This document shows, piece by piece, positions 15,312 to 24,217 of a stretch of DNA of 64,000 bases. The notes under the pieces are model-generated. The model ran no database searches. It was not told where the DNA came from and saw only the letters and a program-made list of their open reading frames with translations. The stretch's first letter is position 1; each line of letters begins with the position of its first letter. Position numbers and translations under genes: made by a program. The DNA lies in contig NZ_CABIKG010000007.1 in assembly GCF_902196125.1 (NCBI RefSeq), positions 33,502-97,501 of the forward strand, read 5' to 3'. This DNA comes from Helicobacter suis. Lineage in GTDB: Bacteria > Campylobacterota > Campylobacteria > Campylobacterales > Helicobacteraceae.

Positions 15312-15770
15312 CTACTCCCCATTAAAAGGCACAATATGAAAACCCTTTTTATTAAAATGTAGCTTACTTTTGTATACCTTAACGGGGGCTTTTGATTTAT
15401 CAAAAAACGGCATAACCACCCCCTCAAAATCAGGGTGGCTAATAATGCCATGTTTATCCCACTTGTTTTGATTGTCTATTAACTTAATTTTTAGACTCTC
15501 CTTTATCCACCCCCTCACCTCCTCAATACTTGGCGCTTTAGTGTAGTAACTCCGCCCTTGCTTATAATTTGGGCTATCTAATACATGCAAATCCTGCCTA
15601 TCATCTAAAGTTAACAAAGCTAGCGCGCTTTTGATTGTGTTTAAAACCCTTTGGGTAAAAGGGTAAGGCTTTTCAGCGGGCGCGCGTTTGGCTAATTCGT
15701 CAAAATCTAACTTTTCAAGTTTAAAGCCCTCTTTTAATACAGGCGCTTCACTGAAGTGCTCTAGCCCCCA
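15312..15770 (-). pseudogene. Toxin-like C-terminal fragment of a Mu-like head-morphogenesis protein
   Basis: The minus-strand frame is open for 152 codons from just after a TAG at 15771-15773 to 15312, without a convincing start codon; the only nearby candidate is a TTG at 15617. The first half (FSEAPVLKEGFKLEKLDFDE, then PYPFTQRVLNTIKSAL) reads like the linker after a phage gpF/gp7 domain. The second half (PNYKQGRSYYTKAPSIEEVR through KSKLHFNKKGFHIVPF) resembles nuclease domains of the Barnase/EndoU/ColicinE5 type that end such proteins. Catalytic residues cannot be assigned. It is followed at 2 bases by two immunity-like genes. Confidence 0.5.
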
Positions 15771-15941
15771 CTAACTCCGTACCTCAAATTTCAAGTTCAT
15801 AGAAACGCCCTAACTTTTGGCCTACTAGCTTTCTTATATGACCTTGAGTACCGCAGAATTCACGATTAAGACCTTGACAAAGCCATTTGGCTACATAATC
15901 CTATATAGCTTGAAAAATTTTGGTATCGCAGTTAAGGTAGA

Positions 15942-16790
15942 TTAAGGTAGATTAATAAAATAATGGCAACGATAATAACGCTCACCGAGTTTGGAATCGT
16001 TTAATAAGGCGTGTAATTTATCATTATCAAGGGGCTTTTCTTGTAAAAAGCGTTTGAGAAGCGCTTTATCTTTGTAGCTTTTAATTTGGGGCCTTAGACT
16101 TTTAAAAAAAGCACTCTTAAGAACTTTTTGTTGATCTATTTGGGTACTACAACCCAAAAGAATATCATGGAGAAATACAGAAACTTGCTTTTTTTGATCT
16201 AGCTCTTGATAGTGCTCAGCTAAAACATGGAAATAAGCCTTTTGCATGCGTTTGCAACGGGTTTGTTCGCCTTGATTGATGATAAGATGCGCCCCTAATT
16301 CGTTAAATAAATCGTTTTTAGCGCAGTAGTTTAACAGAGTGTAGTAAGACTCTTTTGGCTTTGTAGGGTCTTTAGCATATGCCTCTTGGGTGTTTTTCAG
16401 TGCAGCTAAAATATCACTTCTTTTCATTTCAACCCCATTTGGCAAAGGTGAGCCATGGATATCTTGAGAAGAAATAATTGAATCTGTAGTTGGATTTGTA
16501 GCGGGAGCGGGCTTTTTAGGCGCTTTACCCCCAAATTGCTGTTCTAATTGCTGCTCTTCTTTTTTCTCATGTTCTTCAGGTGTGTCTAGCATAACAGGTT
16601 CCATGCGGGTGTAATAAGTAGGTGGACTATTTTCATCATTCTCATCATCTTGTAGCCCTTGGTGGGTTTGTTTGAGCGAGTTTTCATGATCTGAGGAAAG
16701 AGGGGACATCATCATCATAGGAAAAAGCGCGCCCATTCCCATGCACCCTAAAAAAATCCACACACAAAGAAGACCCACTATATAGCGCAT
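15942..16790 (-). CDS. Lipoprotein of unknown function
   Basis: 282 residues. A signal peptide ends in WIFLGC, giving a lipobox-like LGC at about residue 16. A charged, Glu/Gln/Pro-rich linker (residues about 30-110) follows, then an alpha-helical C-terminal domain with four cysteines spread at similar spacing, without a family I recognise; its helices (SYYTLLNYCAKNDLFNEL) suggest TPR-like packing. The start overlaps the end of the glycosyltransferase gene by 13 bases, so both belong to the mre operon's tail. Probably envelope-located. Confidence 0.65.
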   Translation of the reverse strand: MRYIVGLLCVWIFLGCMGMGALFPMMMMSPLSSDHENSLKQTHQGLQDDENDENSPPTYYTRMEPVMLDTPEEHEKKEEQQLEQQFGGKAPKKPAPATNPTTDSIISSQDIHGSPLPNGVEMKRSDILAALKNTQEAYAKDPTKPKESYYTLLNYCAKNDLFNELGAHLIINQGEQTRCKRMQKAYFHVLAEHYQELDQKKQVSVFLHDILLGCSTQIDQQKVLKSAFFKSLRPQIKSYKDKALLKRFLQEKPLDNDKLHALLNDSKLGERYYRCHYFINLP

Positions 16791-18913
16791 GGATCTATCT
16801 TACCTAAAAGATGTTCTAAATAGGTCATAATTTGCATAATGCTTTGATTGGATTTAACATGCCCTGTGATAGCGCGCAACATGAATCGTTGCTGCAACAG
16901 AGAGGATAATTGATTGGGGTGTTTTAAAATATCTAAAAGCTTTAAGGCTTTATTAGCATAATCTTTTGGATTAAAGGCTATCACGCTTTGGCTTTCATAG
17001 TGGTAAGCTTTTTGGTAGTCATCTAAAGAGACTTGATAATCCTCACAGCATTTTTTAAGGGTTTTAAAGTGGGTTTTAACAAACTTTTCAAATGCATCTA
17101 TGCGCTCTTGTGGCGTACTCTCTGATAGGGTTAAAACAAGTTTATTTTTGCCCATAAACTCAGACTTACTTTCACCTTGATGCATAGGAAAAGTGTCTAA
17201 AAATAAATCAATCACATGCCCGTATAAATGGGCATTAACATAACCGACAAACTGGAAGCGATTTAATAAATCACTAGGGAGGCACAAATCCAAACACAGG
17301 GCTTTTAGTTTTTCTAAAATGATCTCTTGATTGCCTATCCCGCATGCTAAATAGATGGCTTTGGGCGCTTGTTGTAAAATTTCTAGCACACTTTGTAAAA
17401 ATTCTAGCGAATCTAATTTGGTGAGCCGCCCAATTGTACCTAAAATTTGTGTTTGTGTATCTGGAGCATAAAGGGCGCGGGTTTTTTTGATAAGGCGTTG
17501 GCTATGATCATCTAATGGAGGGTTATAAAAGAAAGAGAGCATGGGGGCATTAATGCCCAAATAAGAAATATTGCCTTCTTGATAAAGTCCTATGCTAGGG
17601 GCGATGTGGGTGATATACCCTTCTAAAGTATCAAGAGAATAAGCCTTGTTGCCATGGCTATAATAAATCTGTACGGGCGCGCTACGCGTAGCAAGTAAAA
17701 AATCGCTAATGCCATAGCCATTATTAGGGCTAATGAGGATATGCACGCGGTGGGTATAAAGAATTTCCTTAAGCTTTAACGCTTTTTCTAAATGGCTTTG
17801 GTAAAACAAATCTTGGGGGAATATTTTATTTAACTCAATCACCTCTATACCTCCCTCAAAACCGCCATACTGCCCTAAGTTTTCTAGGAGTGTGATACAT
17901 TCTGAGTCGTTGGGGCTTTTTTCATCATAATCCATACTAAAAACCTTGAGGATAAAACGATTTTTAAAAGCTTGGTGTTTTAAGAGCATAGCAAATAAAC
18001 TACACTCTACCTTAAATGGAGAATTTTCTACAAGACGATCTTTTAACACACCTATTACGATCTTATGCGATTCTTTAGGGTTAAAACTAGGGTAATCTCT
18101 TCCTCGTTTTTGTATCTGTACTCTCAAGAGTTTAGGATAAAAGCGCGCACCAAGCGCACTAATATTTGTGTTAAAATCTACCCACTCATCTGCTTGACTA
18201 AAGGCATTCCCGCATACATGATAAATCATAAATTGCGTGAATAAAGCGCTATCTAATTGCCCATCTTCTAAGAGGGCTTTAAATAAATCTTTATAAGTAG
18301 GGTAAAGATTAAGCCATGCTTTAGAGGCAAAATAGGCCTTAACATTCCAAAGCAAGTGTAATTGGGCATTAAGAATATTACGCTGGATTTTGGGAGTTAG
18401 GGTTAAAAAATAGGGAGGGGATAATAATTCTGCTAAGATTTTTTGGGGCAAACTAAAGGGGATTTGTAAGTAATTTAAAAGTTTATCTACAAAGGAGCTA
18501 TAATGGGTTAAAAAAGCACTATCTTTTAAACAAAGCTGGCGGATTAAAAAATCTAGGGCTTCTAATTTAGATCCGGATAAAATCAGGCACGCACAGGCTA
18601 ATTCAAAAAAGAGTCGTTCTTCTACCGTGCTTTGGCTATTTTGCATGCCCTTTATAGCTAGGCTAGCATAATTTTTAAAGCCATGATCTATGGCCATATC
18701 ATCTGGGATTAAGCGGGCTAAATAAAGGGTAGAAATGGATAAGACTTCTGCGTGTTTGAGTAATTCTAAGCCTTTTTTTTGGAAAATAGCAAACACTTCT
18801 AAACCTTGTTTAGCTGTCATGGGCGTACTTGGCAAGCTCTCTAAACTAGCATCTAAGAAAAATAACCCCTTAGCATCTATAAGCCCCCGGTAAAAAGAGT
18901 CATAATCTAGCAT
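16778..18913 (-). CDS. Large GT-B glycosyltransferase, GT41/HMW1C-like
   Basis: 711 residues. The first ~270 residues are helical and leucine-rich, without a recognised domain. The C-terminal ~400 residues form a GT-B fold: RVHILISPNNGYG and IYYSHGNKAYSLD in the first lobe, and GTIGRLTKLDSLEFLQSVLE plus AIYLACGIGNQE and DLFLDTFPMHQGES in the donor-binding lobe. That pattern (YSHG, GRL-K, D-x-x-L-D-T-x-P) is seen in HMW1C-like N-glycosyltransferases of family GT41, which glycosylate asparagines of adhesins in the cytoplasm. The assignment is tentative. It starts on the mreC stop codon, an unusual place for such a gene. Confidence 0.68.
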   Translation of the reverse strand: MLDYDSFYRGLIDAKGLFFLDASLESLPSTPMTAKQGLEVFAIFQKKGLELLKHAEVLSISTLYLARLIPDDMAIDHGFKNYASLAIKGMQNSQSTVEERLFFELACACLILSGSKLEALDFLIRQLCLKDSAFLTHYSSFVDKLLNYLQIPFSLPQKILAELLSPPYFLTLTPKIQRNILNAQLHLLWNVKAYFASKAWLNLYPTYKDLFKALLEDGQLDSALFTQFMIYHVCGNAFSQADEWVDFNTNISALGARFYPKLLRVQIQKRGRDYPSFNPKESHKIVIGVLKDRLVENSPFKVECSLFAMLLKHQAFKNRFILKVFSMDYDEKSPNDSECITLLENLGQYGGFEGGIEVIELNKIFPQDLFYQSHLEKALKLKEILYTHRVHILISPNNGYGISDFLLATRSAPVQIYYSHGNKAYSLDTLEGYITHIAPSIGLYQEGNISYLGINAPMLSFFYNPPLDDHSQRLIKKTRALYAPDTQTQILGTIGRLTKLDSLEFLQSVLEILQQAPKAIYLACGIGNQEIILEKLKALCLDLCLPSDLLNRFQFVGYVNAHLYGHVIDLFLDTFPMHQGESKSEFMGKNKLVLTLSESTPQERIDAFEKFVKTHFKTLKKCCEDYQVSLDDYQKAYHYESQSVIAFNPKDYANKALKLLDILKHPNQLSSLLQQRFMLRAITGHVKSNQSIMQIMTYLEHLLGKIDPCAI

Positions 18914-19767
18914 TAGGGTACATCTACAATCGTGGCATAAAATAGCGTGCTTTTAAAATCTTCAATCTGGAGTCGTGCTTTTTTATAAACATAGTGGTTT
19001 TCCACACTAGCAACCGTGCCCACATAAATATTAGGGCTAAAGATGTGATCAAGCCCGCTAGTAAAAACTTGATCGCCTACTTTAATGGGCGCATAGGCGG
19101 GTAAAAAATCAATATAACTTTTAAAGGATTCATTGGTTACAAAGCCATAGTAAACTTTACCCCCGCTTTTAATCATCACGCTATAACTCATCTGTGAATC
19201 GCCATGTAAAAGCCCTACAAAGCGCCCTTCTCTTTGCACGACGGTACCTAATACGCGATTAAAAGCCACCATGCCTAAAATTTTATCTTTGGGGTAGGGT
19301 CTTTGTATATCTAAAAGCACTTGATAGGGGTTATCTAAGGAAACAAAACCATAAATACGCGTAAGGGTGAAAGTGGGCTCAGGGAGTAGATTATCTAAAT
19401 CAAGGGCTTTGTTGGGCGTACAAATATCGCCTTTGTTAGAAAAAAGTGGCTGGGGCTGGTTGGCTCTGGCGTGTTTTTCTTGGAGTTTTTCTAAATCATA
19501 AACTTCTAGGGCTAAAGCTTGGTTACGGGCGTTTAAATTTGCATAGGCTAGTTTAAGCTGTTCATAGGCATGGGTTTGTTTTTTATAATCTGCAACCATT
19601 TTAGCCTGCTCAAAGTGTTTTTGATAGGCTAGGGTTATATCATCTTTAATATCTAGGAAAACAACTCTAATCTTATCGCTTAAAAAACTACTAGAACCCT
19701 TAATATCTAACCAATAAAGCACCCCAAAGATCACAATTAAGATCAAAAGGGTACGCCAAGCGCTCAA
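18913..19767 (-). CDS. mreC: Rod shape-determining protein MreC
   Basis: 284 residues. One N-terminal membrane segment (TLLILIVIFGVLYWLDI), a long coiled coil at about residues 60-110, then the periplasmic beta-barrel domain ending in VASVENHYVYKKARLQI. MreC links the cytoplasmic MreB filaments to peptidoglycan synthases. It sits 4 bases after mreB and overlaps the following glycosyltransferase gene by one base. Slightly longer than the H. pylori protein as I recall it, mainly in the coil. Confidence 0.92.
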   Translation of the reverse strand: MSAWRTLLILIVIFGVLYWLDIKGSSSFLSDKIRVVFLDIKDDITLAYQKHFEQAKMVADYKKQTHAYEQLKLAYANLNARNQALALEVYDLEKLQEKHARANQPQPLFSNKGDICTPNKALDLDNLLPEPTFTLTRIYGFVSLDNPYQVLLDIQRPYPKDKILGMVAFNRVLGTVVQREGRFVGLLHGDSQMSYSVMIKSGGKVYYGFVTNESFKSYIDFLPAYAPIKVGDQVFTSGLDHIFSPNIYVGTVASVENHYVYKKARLQIEDFKSTLFYATIVDVP

Positions 19768-19771
19768 AAGA

Positions 19772-20809
19772 TTAAATATCTCCTAGACTGCTTAATAAAT
19801 CTAAATCCTCAATGGCTTTACTCGTGCCTCTGGCTACGGCTAATAATGGCTCTTCACCCACAAATACGGGCAATTTAATAATATTGCTTAAATATTTATC
19901 CAAACCTCTAATCAGCGCCCCCCCACCTGTGAGTACCACGCCATTTTCTACTAAGTCTCTAGCTAGATCGGGTTTAACCTCTTCAAGCACCGATCGCAAC
20001 GCATTACTAATTTCTCTTAATTGCTCTTTAATTGCCTCCCTTACATCTTCGCTATTAAGCTCAATGGTGTTTAAAATCCCGCTTATTTGATCGCGTCCGC
20101 TAACCTCCATTGTTAAAGGGGGGTTTAGCTCAATAGCCGAACCAATTGCAATTTTGATCTCCTCACCAGTGCGCTCCCCAATTTGTAAGTTATAGGTTTT
20201 GCGGACATAATCTACAATACTAGCATCTAATTTATTACCCGCCACTCTAATACTTTTACTCACCACCAGCCCGCCTAAGCTAATCACCCCAATTTCAGTT
20301 GTACCCCCGCCAATATCTACAATCAAACTCCCCCGTGGATCTTTTACCGGTAAACCCGCCCCAATGGCAGCTGCCATAGGTTCTTCAATCAAAAACACCT
20401 CTCTAGCCCCTGCACTCATTGCGCTTTCCTTAACCGCCTTACGCTCTACACTAGTTAGGCCATAGGGTACACAAACCATGATACGCGGGCGGATTAGAGA
20501 TTTGCGTTTGTGGGCTTTTTCAATGAAATAGCGAATCATTTTCTCGGTGATATTAAAATCCGCAATTACTCCATCTTTCATGGGGCGAATGGCTTGTACA
20601 CCGGCTGGGGTTTTGCCAATCATTTCCTTAGCTTCACTCCCCACTGCTAAAACTTCTTCCATGTGATCGTACTTATTTAGTTTAACAGCCACAATAGAGG
20701 GCTCATTGATGATAATGCCCTGCCCTTTGACAGAAACCACCGTATTAGCCGTCCCTAAATCAATGGCCACATCGTGGGAAAAGACACCAATTAGTTTATC
20801 TAGTATCAT
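19772..20809 (-). CDS. mreB: Rod shape-determining actin homologue MreB
   Basis: 345 residues, full length. Actin-fold ATP-binding motifs are intact: AIDLGTANTVVSVKGQGIII (phosphate 1), IVDIGGGTTEIGVISLGG (phosphate 2) and VLTGGGALIRGLDKYL (adenosine). MreB filaments under the inner membrane direct peptidoglycan insertion and cell shape, relevant for a helical bacterium. It lies 28 bases after clpX and is followed by mreC; the order clpX-mreB-mreC is that of H. pylori HP1374-HP1372. Confidence 0.97.
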   Translation of the reverse strand: MILDKLIGVFSHDVAIDLGTANTVVSVKGQGIIINEPSIVAVKLNKYDHMEEVLAVGSEAKEMIGKTPAGVQAIRPMKDGVIADFNITEKMIRYFIEKAHKRKSLIRPRIMVCVPYGLTSVERKAVKESAMSAGAREVFLIEEPMAAAIGAGLPVKDPRGSLIVDIGGGTTEIGVISLGGLVVSKSIRVAGNKLDASIVDYVRKTYNLQIGERTGEEIKIAIGSAIELNPPLTMEVSGRDQISGILNTIELNSEDVREAIKEQLREISNALRSVLEEVKPDLARDLVENGVVLTGGGALIRGLDKYLSNIIKLPVFVGEEPLLAVARGTSKAIEDLDLLSSLGDI

Positions 20810-20837
20810 AGAACTCTTTCATGTTGGATTTACAGCC

Positions 20838-22142
20838 TTAAGAGGGCATGAGCAAGGGCTTATTTTTTTTAATATAAAGCGGTTTATCTTGTTTAAGCAC
20901 GCACTCTTTAGTGATGATGACTTGATAATCCTTGAGATTGGGTAAATCAAACATAATATCTAAACCAAAACTTTCAATAATCGCTCTAAGACCTCGCGCC
21001 CCCACCTTGCGCTTAATGGCTAAATTTGCAATTTCCTCAATGGCTTCCTCTTCAAAAACCAACTCCACGCCGTCCATTTTAAAAAGCGCTTGGTATTGTT
21101 TGATTAGCGCGTTTTTAGGCTTTTGTAAAATATCTATCATAGCTTCTTTAGAAATGGGTTTTAAAGTAGAAATAACCGGTAAACGGCCAATGAGCTCAGG
21201 GATTAGGCCATAAGAGATCAAATCCTCTGGTTCAACTAGGTGTAAAATATCCTCTAATTCCTCTTTGGTTTTTTTCTCATTACCAAAACCTAGTACATTG
21301 CTGTGGATACGCCGTTTGATCACATCAATGATCCCATCAAAAGCCCCACCACAGATAAATAAAATATTAGTAGTATCAATTTGAACAAAGTTCTCATTAG
21401 GGTGTTTGCGCCCCCCTTTGGGGCTGACATTAACCACTGCCCCTTCAATGATCTTTAAAAGCGCTTGTTGTACCCCCTCACCAGAAACATCGCGGGTAAT
21501 GGAGCGGTTTTCTGAAAGGCGCGCGATTTTATCAATCTCATCAATAAAAACAATCCCCTTTTGTGCCCTCTCTACATCTCCATCGCTAGCTTGTAACAAA
21601 CGGGTTAAAATATTTTCTACATCTTCTCCTACATAACCTGCTTCTGTAAGACTGGTTGCATCGCTAATGGCAATGGGTACATTTAAAAAGCGCGCTAGAG
21701 TTTGGGCCATTAAAGTTTTACCACTACCTGTAGGCCCCACTAATAAAATATTAGATTTAGAAATTTCTACTTCTTGCGTACTTGAATCGCGTGTTTCTTG
21801 GTAATGCAAGCGTTTATAATGGTTATACACCGCAACACTTAAAACCCGCTTAGCATCTTCTTGCCCGATGACATAATGATCTAGAGCTTCTTTTAAAAGT
21901 TTAGGAGAGGCAACCATAGTAGGGGTGTTGTTTTTAAGGGGTAATGTACCCTCTTCTGCGTGCTTGCGCACATCTAAAACACTGGTGTGTAACTCTGTGT
22001 GGAGTTCTTTATAAAGATATTCCACGCAGTACTCGCAAATGTGAATGTCCTTACCCGATTTTTTAGAGGAAAACACCAAGCGGCGGTGGTGTTGCAGAGT
22101 GTTTTCCGGCTTATTGCAAAAACTGCAGTAACGGGTGTTCAT
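20838..22142 (-). CDS. clpX: ATP-dependent Clp protease ATP-binding subunit ClpX
   Basis: 434 residues. N-terminal C4 zinc finger (CSFCNKP and CEYCVEYL), Walker A GPTGSGKT, Walker [12 protein letters not shown], sensor residues and the ClpP-contact loop IGF replaced by the genus-typical LGFGNEKK stretch near residue 275. ClpX unfolds tagged proteins and feeds them to ClpP. Its start overlaps the end of lpxA by 4 bases. Complete and ordinary. Confidence 0.97.
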   Translation of the reverse strand: MNTRYCSFCNKPENTLQHHRRLVFSSKKSGKDIHICEYCVEYLYKELHTELHTSVLDVRKHAEEGTLPLKNNTPTMVASPKLLKEALDHYVIGQEDAKRVLSVAVYNHYKRLHYQETRDSSTQEVEISKSNILLVGPTGSGKTLMAQTLARFLNVPIAISDATSLTEAGYVGEDVENILTRLLQASDGDVERAQKGIVFIDEIDKIARLSENRSITRDVSGEGVQQALLKIIEGAVVNVSPKGGRKHPNENFVQIDTTNILFICGGAFDGIIDVIKRRIHSNVLGFGNEKKTKEELEDILHLVEPEDLISYGLIPELIGRLPVISTLKPISKEAMIDILQKPKNALIKQYQALFKMDGVELVFEEEAIEEIANLAIKRKVGARGLRAIIESFGLDIMFDLPNLKDYQVIITKECVLKQDKPLYIKKNKPLLMPS

Positions 22143-22945
22143 GTATCCTCCTGATCGTTAAAATACCCCGCTTTAATAGCAATGCCTCTATTGCTTTCTA
22201 AAACAAATTGGCAAATCTCTTTAGCGTGCGCATTTTGAGGGTATTCTTCTAAAATTTTTGAGGCATTGTCGCGTACGGAAGTGCCATTAATATCAAAAAG
22301 CTGTTTATAAAGTACACTGATAAAATCAATTTCTTTGCGTTCTAAGAGTTTGCGCATACGGTGGCGATTAAGCCCTCTGATAAAGGCGCGATTACCCTCC
22401 GCAATACAAAAGGGAGGGACATCTCTACCAAGAGCGCTAGCCCCAGCCACCATGCACCCCTTAGCTAGGCGCGTAAACTGGTGAATTGCGGTGAGTCCGC
22501 CAATGTTGACATGATCGCCAATTTCAATATGCCCGGCTAAAGTTACGCCATTGGCTAAAATGCAATGGTTGCCAATTTTACAGTCATGGGCAACATGTAC
22601 ATAGGCCATTAATAAGTTGTGATTGCCAATTAAAGTTTCATTCCCTCCGCCTTTAGTACCGGTGTTAATCATGCAATATTCGCGGATCAAATTATGTTCC
22701 CCGATAACAAGAGTGGAGGGTTCGCCATCGTATTTGAGATCTTGTGGGATAGTACCAAGCGTGGCATAGGGAAAGATAGTTGTATGGGCTTTAATGGTGG
22801 TGCGCCCTAAAAGCGTTACATTGTTATAAAGCGTTACGCCCTCCTCTAATATAACATCTGGTCCAATCACACAAAAAGGACCAATAGTAACAGAAGAATG
22901 CAGGCGCGCTTGTGGATCAATAAGAGCAGTGGGTGCAATACTCAT
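22139..22945 (-). CDS. lpxA: UDP-N-acetylglucosamine acyltransferase LpxA
   Basis: 268 residues made of left-handed beta-helix hexapeptide repeats (for example [16 protein letters not shown] and [16 protein letters not shown]). The catalytic histidine lies in [13 protein letters not shown]. LpxA transfers a hydroxyacyl chain from ACP to the 3-OH of UDP-GlcNAc, the first step of lipid A synthesis in the cytoplasm. It overlaps both neighbours by 4 bases (fabZ before, clpX after), so the three are translationally coupled. Confidence 0.96.
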   Translation of the reverse strand: MSIAPTALIDPQARLHSSVTIGPFCVIGPDVILEEGVTLYNNVTLLGRTTIKAHTTIFPYATLGTIPQDLKYDGEPSTLVIGEHNLIREYCMINTGTKGGGNETLIGNHNLLMAYVHVAHDCKIGNHCILANGVTLAGHIEIGDHVNIGGLTAIHQFTRLAKGCMVAGASALGRDVPPFCIAEGNRAFIRGLNRHRMRKLLERKEIDFISVLYKQLFDINGTSVRDNASKILEEYPQNAHAKEICQFVLESNRGIAIKAGYFNDQEDT

Positions 22946-23418
22946 GTATTGTCCTCGCGATCCACAATCATGGCTTTTAATTCTGCCTCTGCTACAATCT
23001 TTTCAGCCACCTTAGCCACACCGCCTACTTGCCAAATCATGCCCCTATGTTTTTGAGCGCTTAAATGATAATGGAGTTGATCGCCCGGGATCACCGGATT
23101 TCTAAATTTTACACGATCAATTGTCATAAAATAGACAAGCTTAGTAGCCGCCACCTCTGGGCTCACTCCAAATAAACTAATAAAAGCTAATAACCCCCCA
23201 GCCTGTGCCATGCCCTCAACAATGAGCACCCCCGGATAAATAGGCCTACTTGGAAAATGCCCTGTAAAAACCTCCTCGTTATAGGTGATATTTTTATAGG
23301 CATGCACTTCTTTATAGGTCTCTAGGTGCACGATTCGATCCACCAGCAAAAACGGGTAGCGGTGGGGGAGGATTTGGCTAATCATATGGATGTCTAAATT
23401 AATAATTTGCTCAGACAT
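22942..23418 (-). CDS. fabZ: 3-hydroxyacyl-ACP dehydratase FabZ
   Basis: 158 residues, hot-dog fold. The active-site histidine is in VFTGHFPSRPIYPGVLIVEG, with the catalytic Glu in the following EGMAQAGG helix. FabZ dehydrates beta-hydroxyacyl-ACP in fatty acid elongation and competes with LpxA for the same substrate, which explains their pairing. First gene of the fabZ-lpxA-clpX-mreB-mreC-glycosyltransferase-lipoprotein run, behind a -10 box at 23462-23467. Confidence 0.96.
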   Translation of the reverse strand: MSEQIINLDIHMISQILPHRYPFLLVDRIVHLETYKEVHAYKNITYNEEVFTGHFPSRPIYPGVLIVEGMAQAGGLLAFISLFGVSPEVAATKLVYFMTIDRVKFRNPVIPGDQLHYHLSAQKHRGMIWQVGGVAKVAEKIVAEAELKAMIVDREDNT

Positions 23419-23461
23419 TCTTAAACCCTTTTTCCTTAAAACTTACCGCAGAAAAAGGGCT

Positions 23462-23467
23462 ATATTA
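23462..23467 (-). promoter_or_regulatory. -10 box for the fabZ operon
   Basis: Minus strand TAATAT in the context GTGCTAATATAG, about 44 bases upstream of the fabZ ATG; an AAGGAAAAAGGG stretch before the ATG is the binding site. No convincing -35 box. Confidence 0.45.
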
Positions 23468-23497
23468 GCACATCTCAGATTTAAACAACTTTAAGAG

Positions 23498-24157
23498 TTA
23501 ACGGCGCAACTTGGCATATTTAAACTCCACGCGCCCTAAACCTATAATATGCCCGCGCATGGCATCGTGTAGTTGCCCGATAAAAAAGGGCTTTTTTAAA
23601 TCTAAATGCGCCACATCTAAAGCATAAACTTGAATCAAATAATGGTGATCTTTATCAGGGGGCATGGGGCCAATATAATTGCTATTGGCTAGATTAGAAG
23701 CCTGTTTTTCCTCCGCGCTTAAAGAAGACACGGTATAACCTTCTGTGAGTGAATTAATCCCTTGATCAATGTGTTTATCCTCTACAGAGGCATTTTCTGC
23801 TAGCTTAGTTTCTGTAATATTGCCCACCACCCAGTGGATAAAGGGTCTTCCTTTTCCCCCAGAGGTTGCCGCGTCATAATCAACTAGTTCTAAAGCATAA
23901 CTCTTAGCCCCCGCTACACTCTCCCAGCTAATTTCAGGTGATCGTCTAGGAATGCCCTGTTGATCTAAAAAGCTAGCATCAGCATTGCCCCCAAACTTAG
24001 AATCTAAAAACCCGTGTGTATCTGTATGGATAAAAACTTTAAAAAATTGCATGTGTTTTCCTTTGTGTTGGTGTTGTTGTTTAAGATGCATGATTTGATC
24101 GCAGTTAGCCATTGCGCTAAACATACAAGCTAATAAAAAAACCCTTAAAATGTACAT
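23498..24157 (-). CDS. YbhB/YbcL (PEBP)-family protein, exported
   Basis: 219 residues. An N-terminal hydrophobic segment (LRVFLLACMFSAMANC) is a signal peptide, possibly lipidated at the Cys. The PEBP domain follows: FLDSKFGGNADASF, RSPEISWESVAGAKSYALEL, the ligand-site VDYDAATSGGKGRPFIHWVV with the conserved D-D/H-W pattern, and IGPMPPDKDHHYLIQVYALD. The family binds anionic ligands such as phospholipid head groups; no enzymatic role is known in Helicobacter. Stands alone; a palindrome lies 20 bases upstream of the start. Confidence 0.87.
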   Translation of the reverse strand: MYILRVFLLACMFSAMANCDQIMHLKQQHQHKGKHMQFFKVFIHTDTHGFLDSKFGGNADASFLDQQGIPRRSPEISWESVAGAKSYALELVDYDAATSGGKGRPFIHWVVGNITETKLAENASVEDKHIDQGINSLTEGYTVSSLSAEEKQASNLANSNYIGPMPPDKDHHYLIQVYALDVAHLDLKKPFFIGQLHDAMRGHIIGLGRVEFKYAKLRR

Positions 24158-24176
24158 CTCTCTCCCCTTAGAGATT

Positions 24177-24190
24177 AGATTAACTAATCT
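24177..24190. promoter_or_regulatory. Palindrome upstream of the PEBP gene
   Basis: AGATTAACTAATCT is a perfect inverted repeat of two 6-base arms with a 2-base centre, 20-33 bases before the ATG, overlapping where a -10 region would be. A repressor could bind here; it could also be a chance AT-rich palindrome. Confidence 0.3.
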
Positions 24191-24217
24191 TAACAGAGAA
24201 TATTACAAGTAACTTGG

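Noticed and set aside
15617..15617. TTG as true start of a 101-residue protein
   Set aside because: The frame is open and family-like for 51 more codons upstream with no binding site at the TTG.
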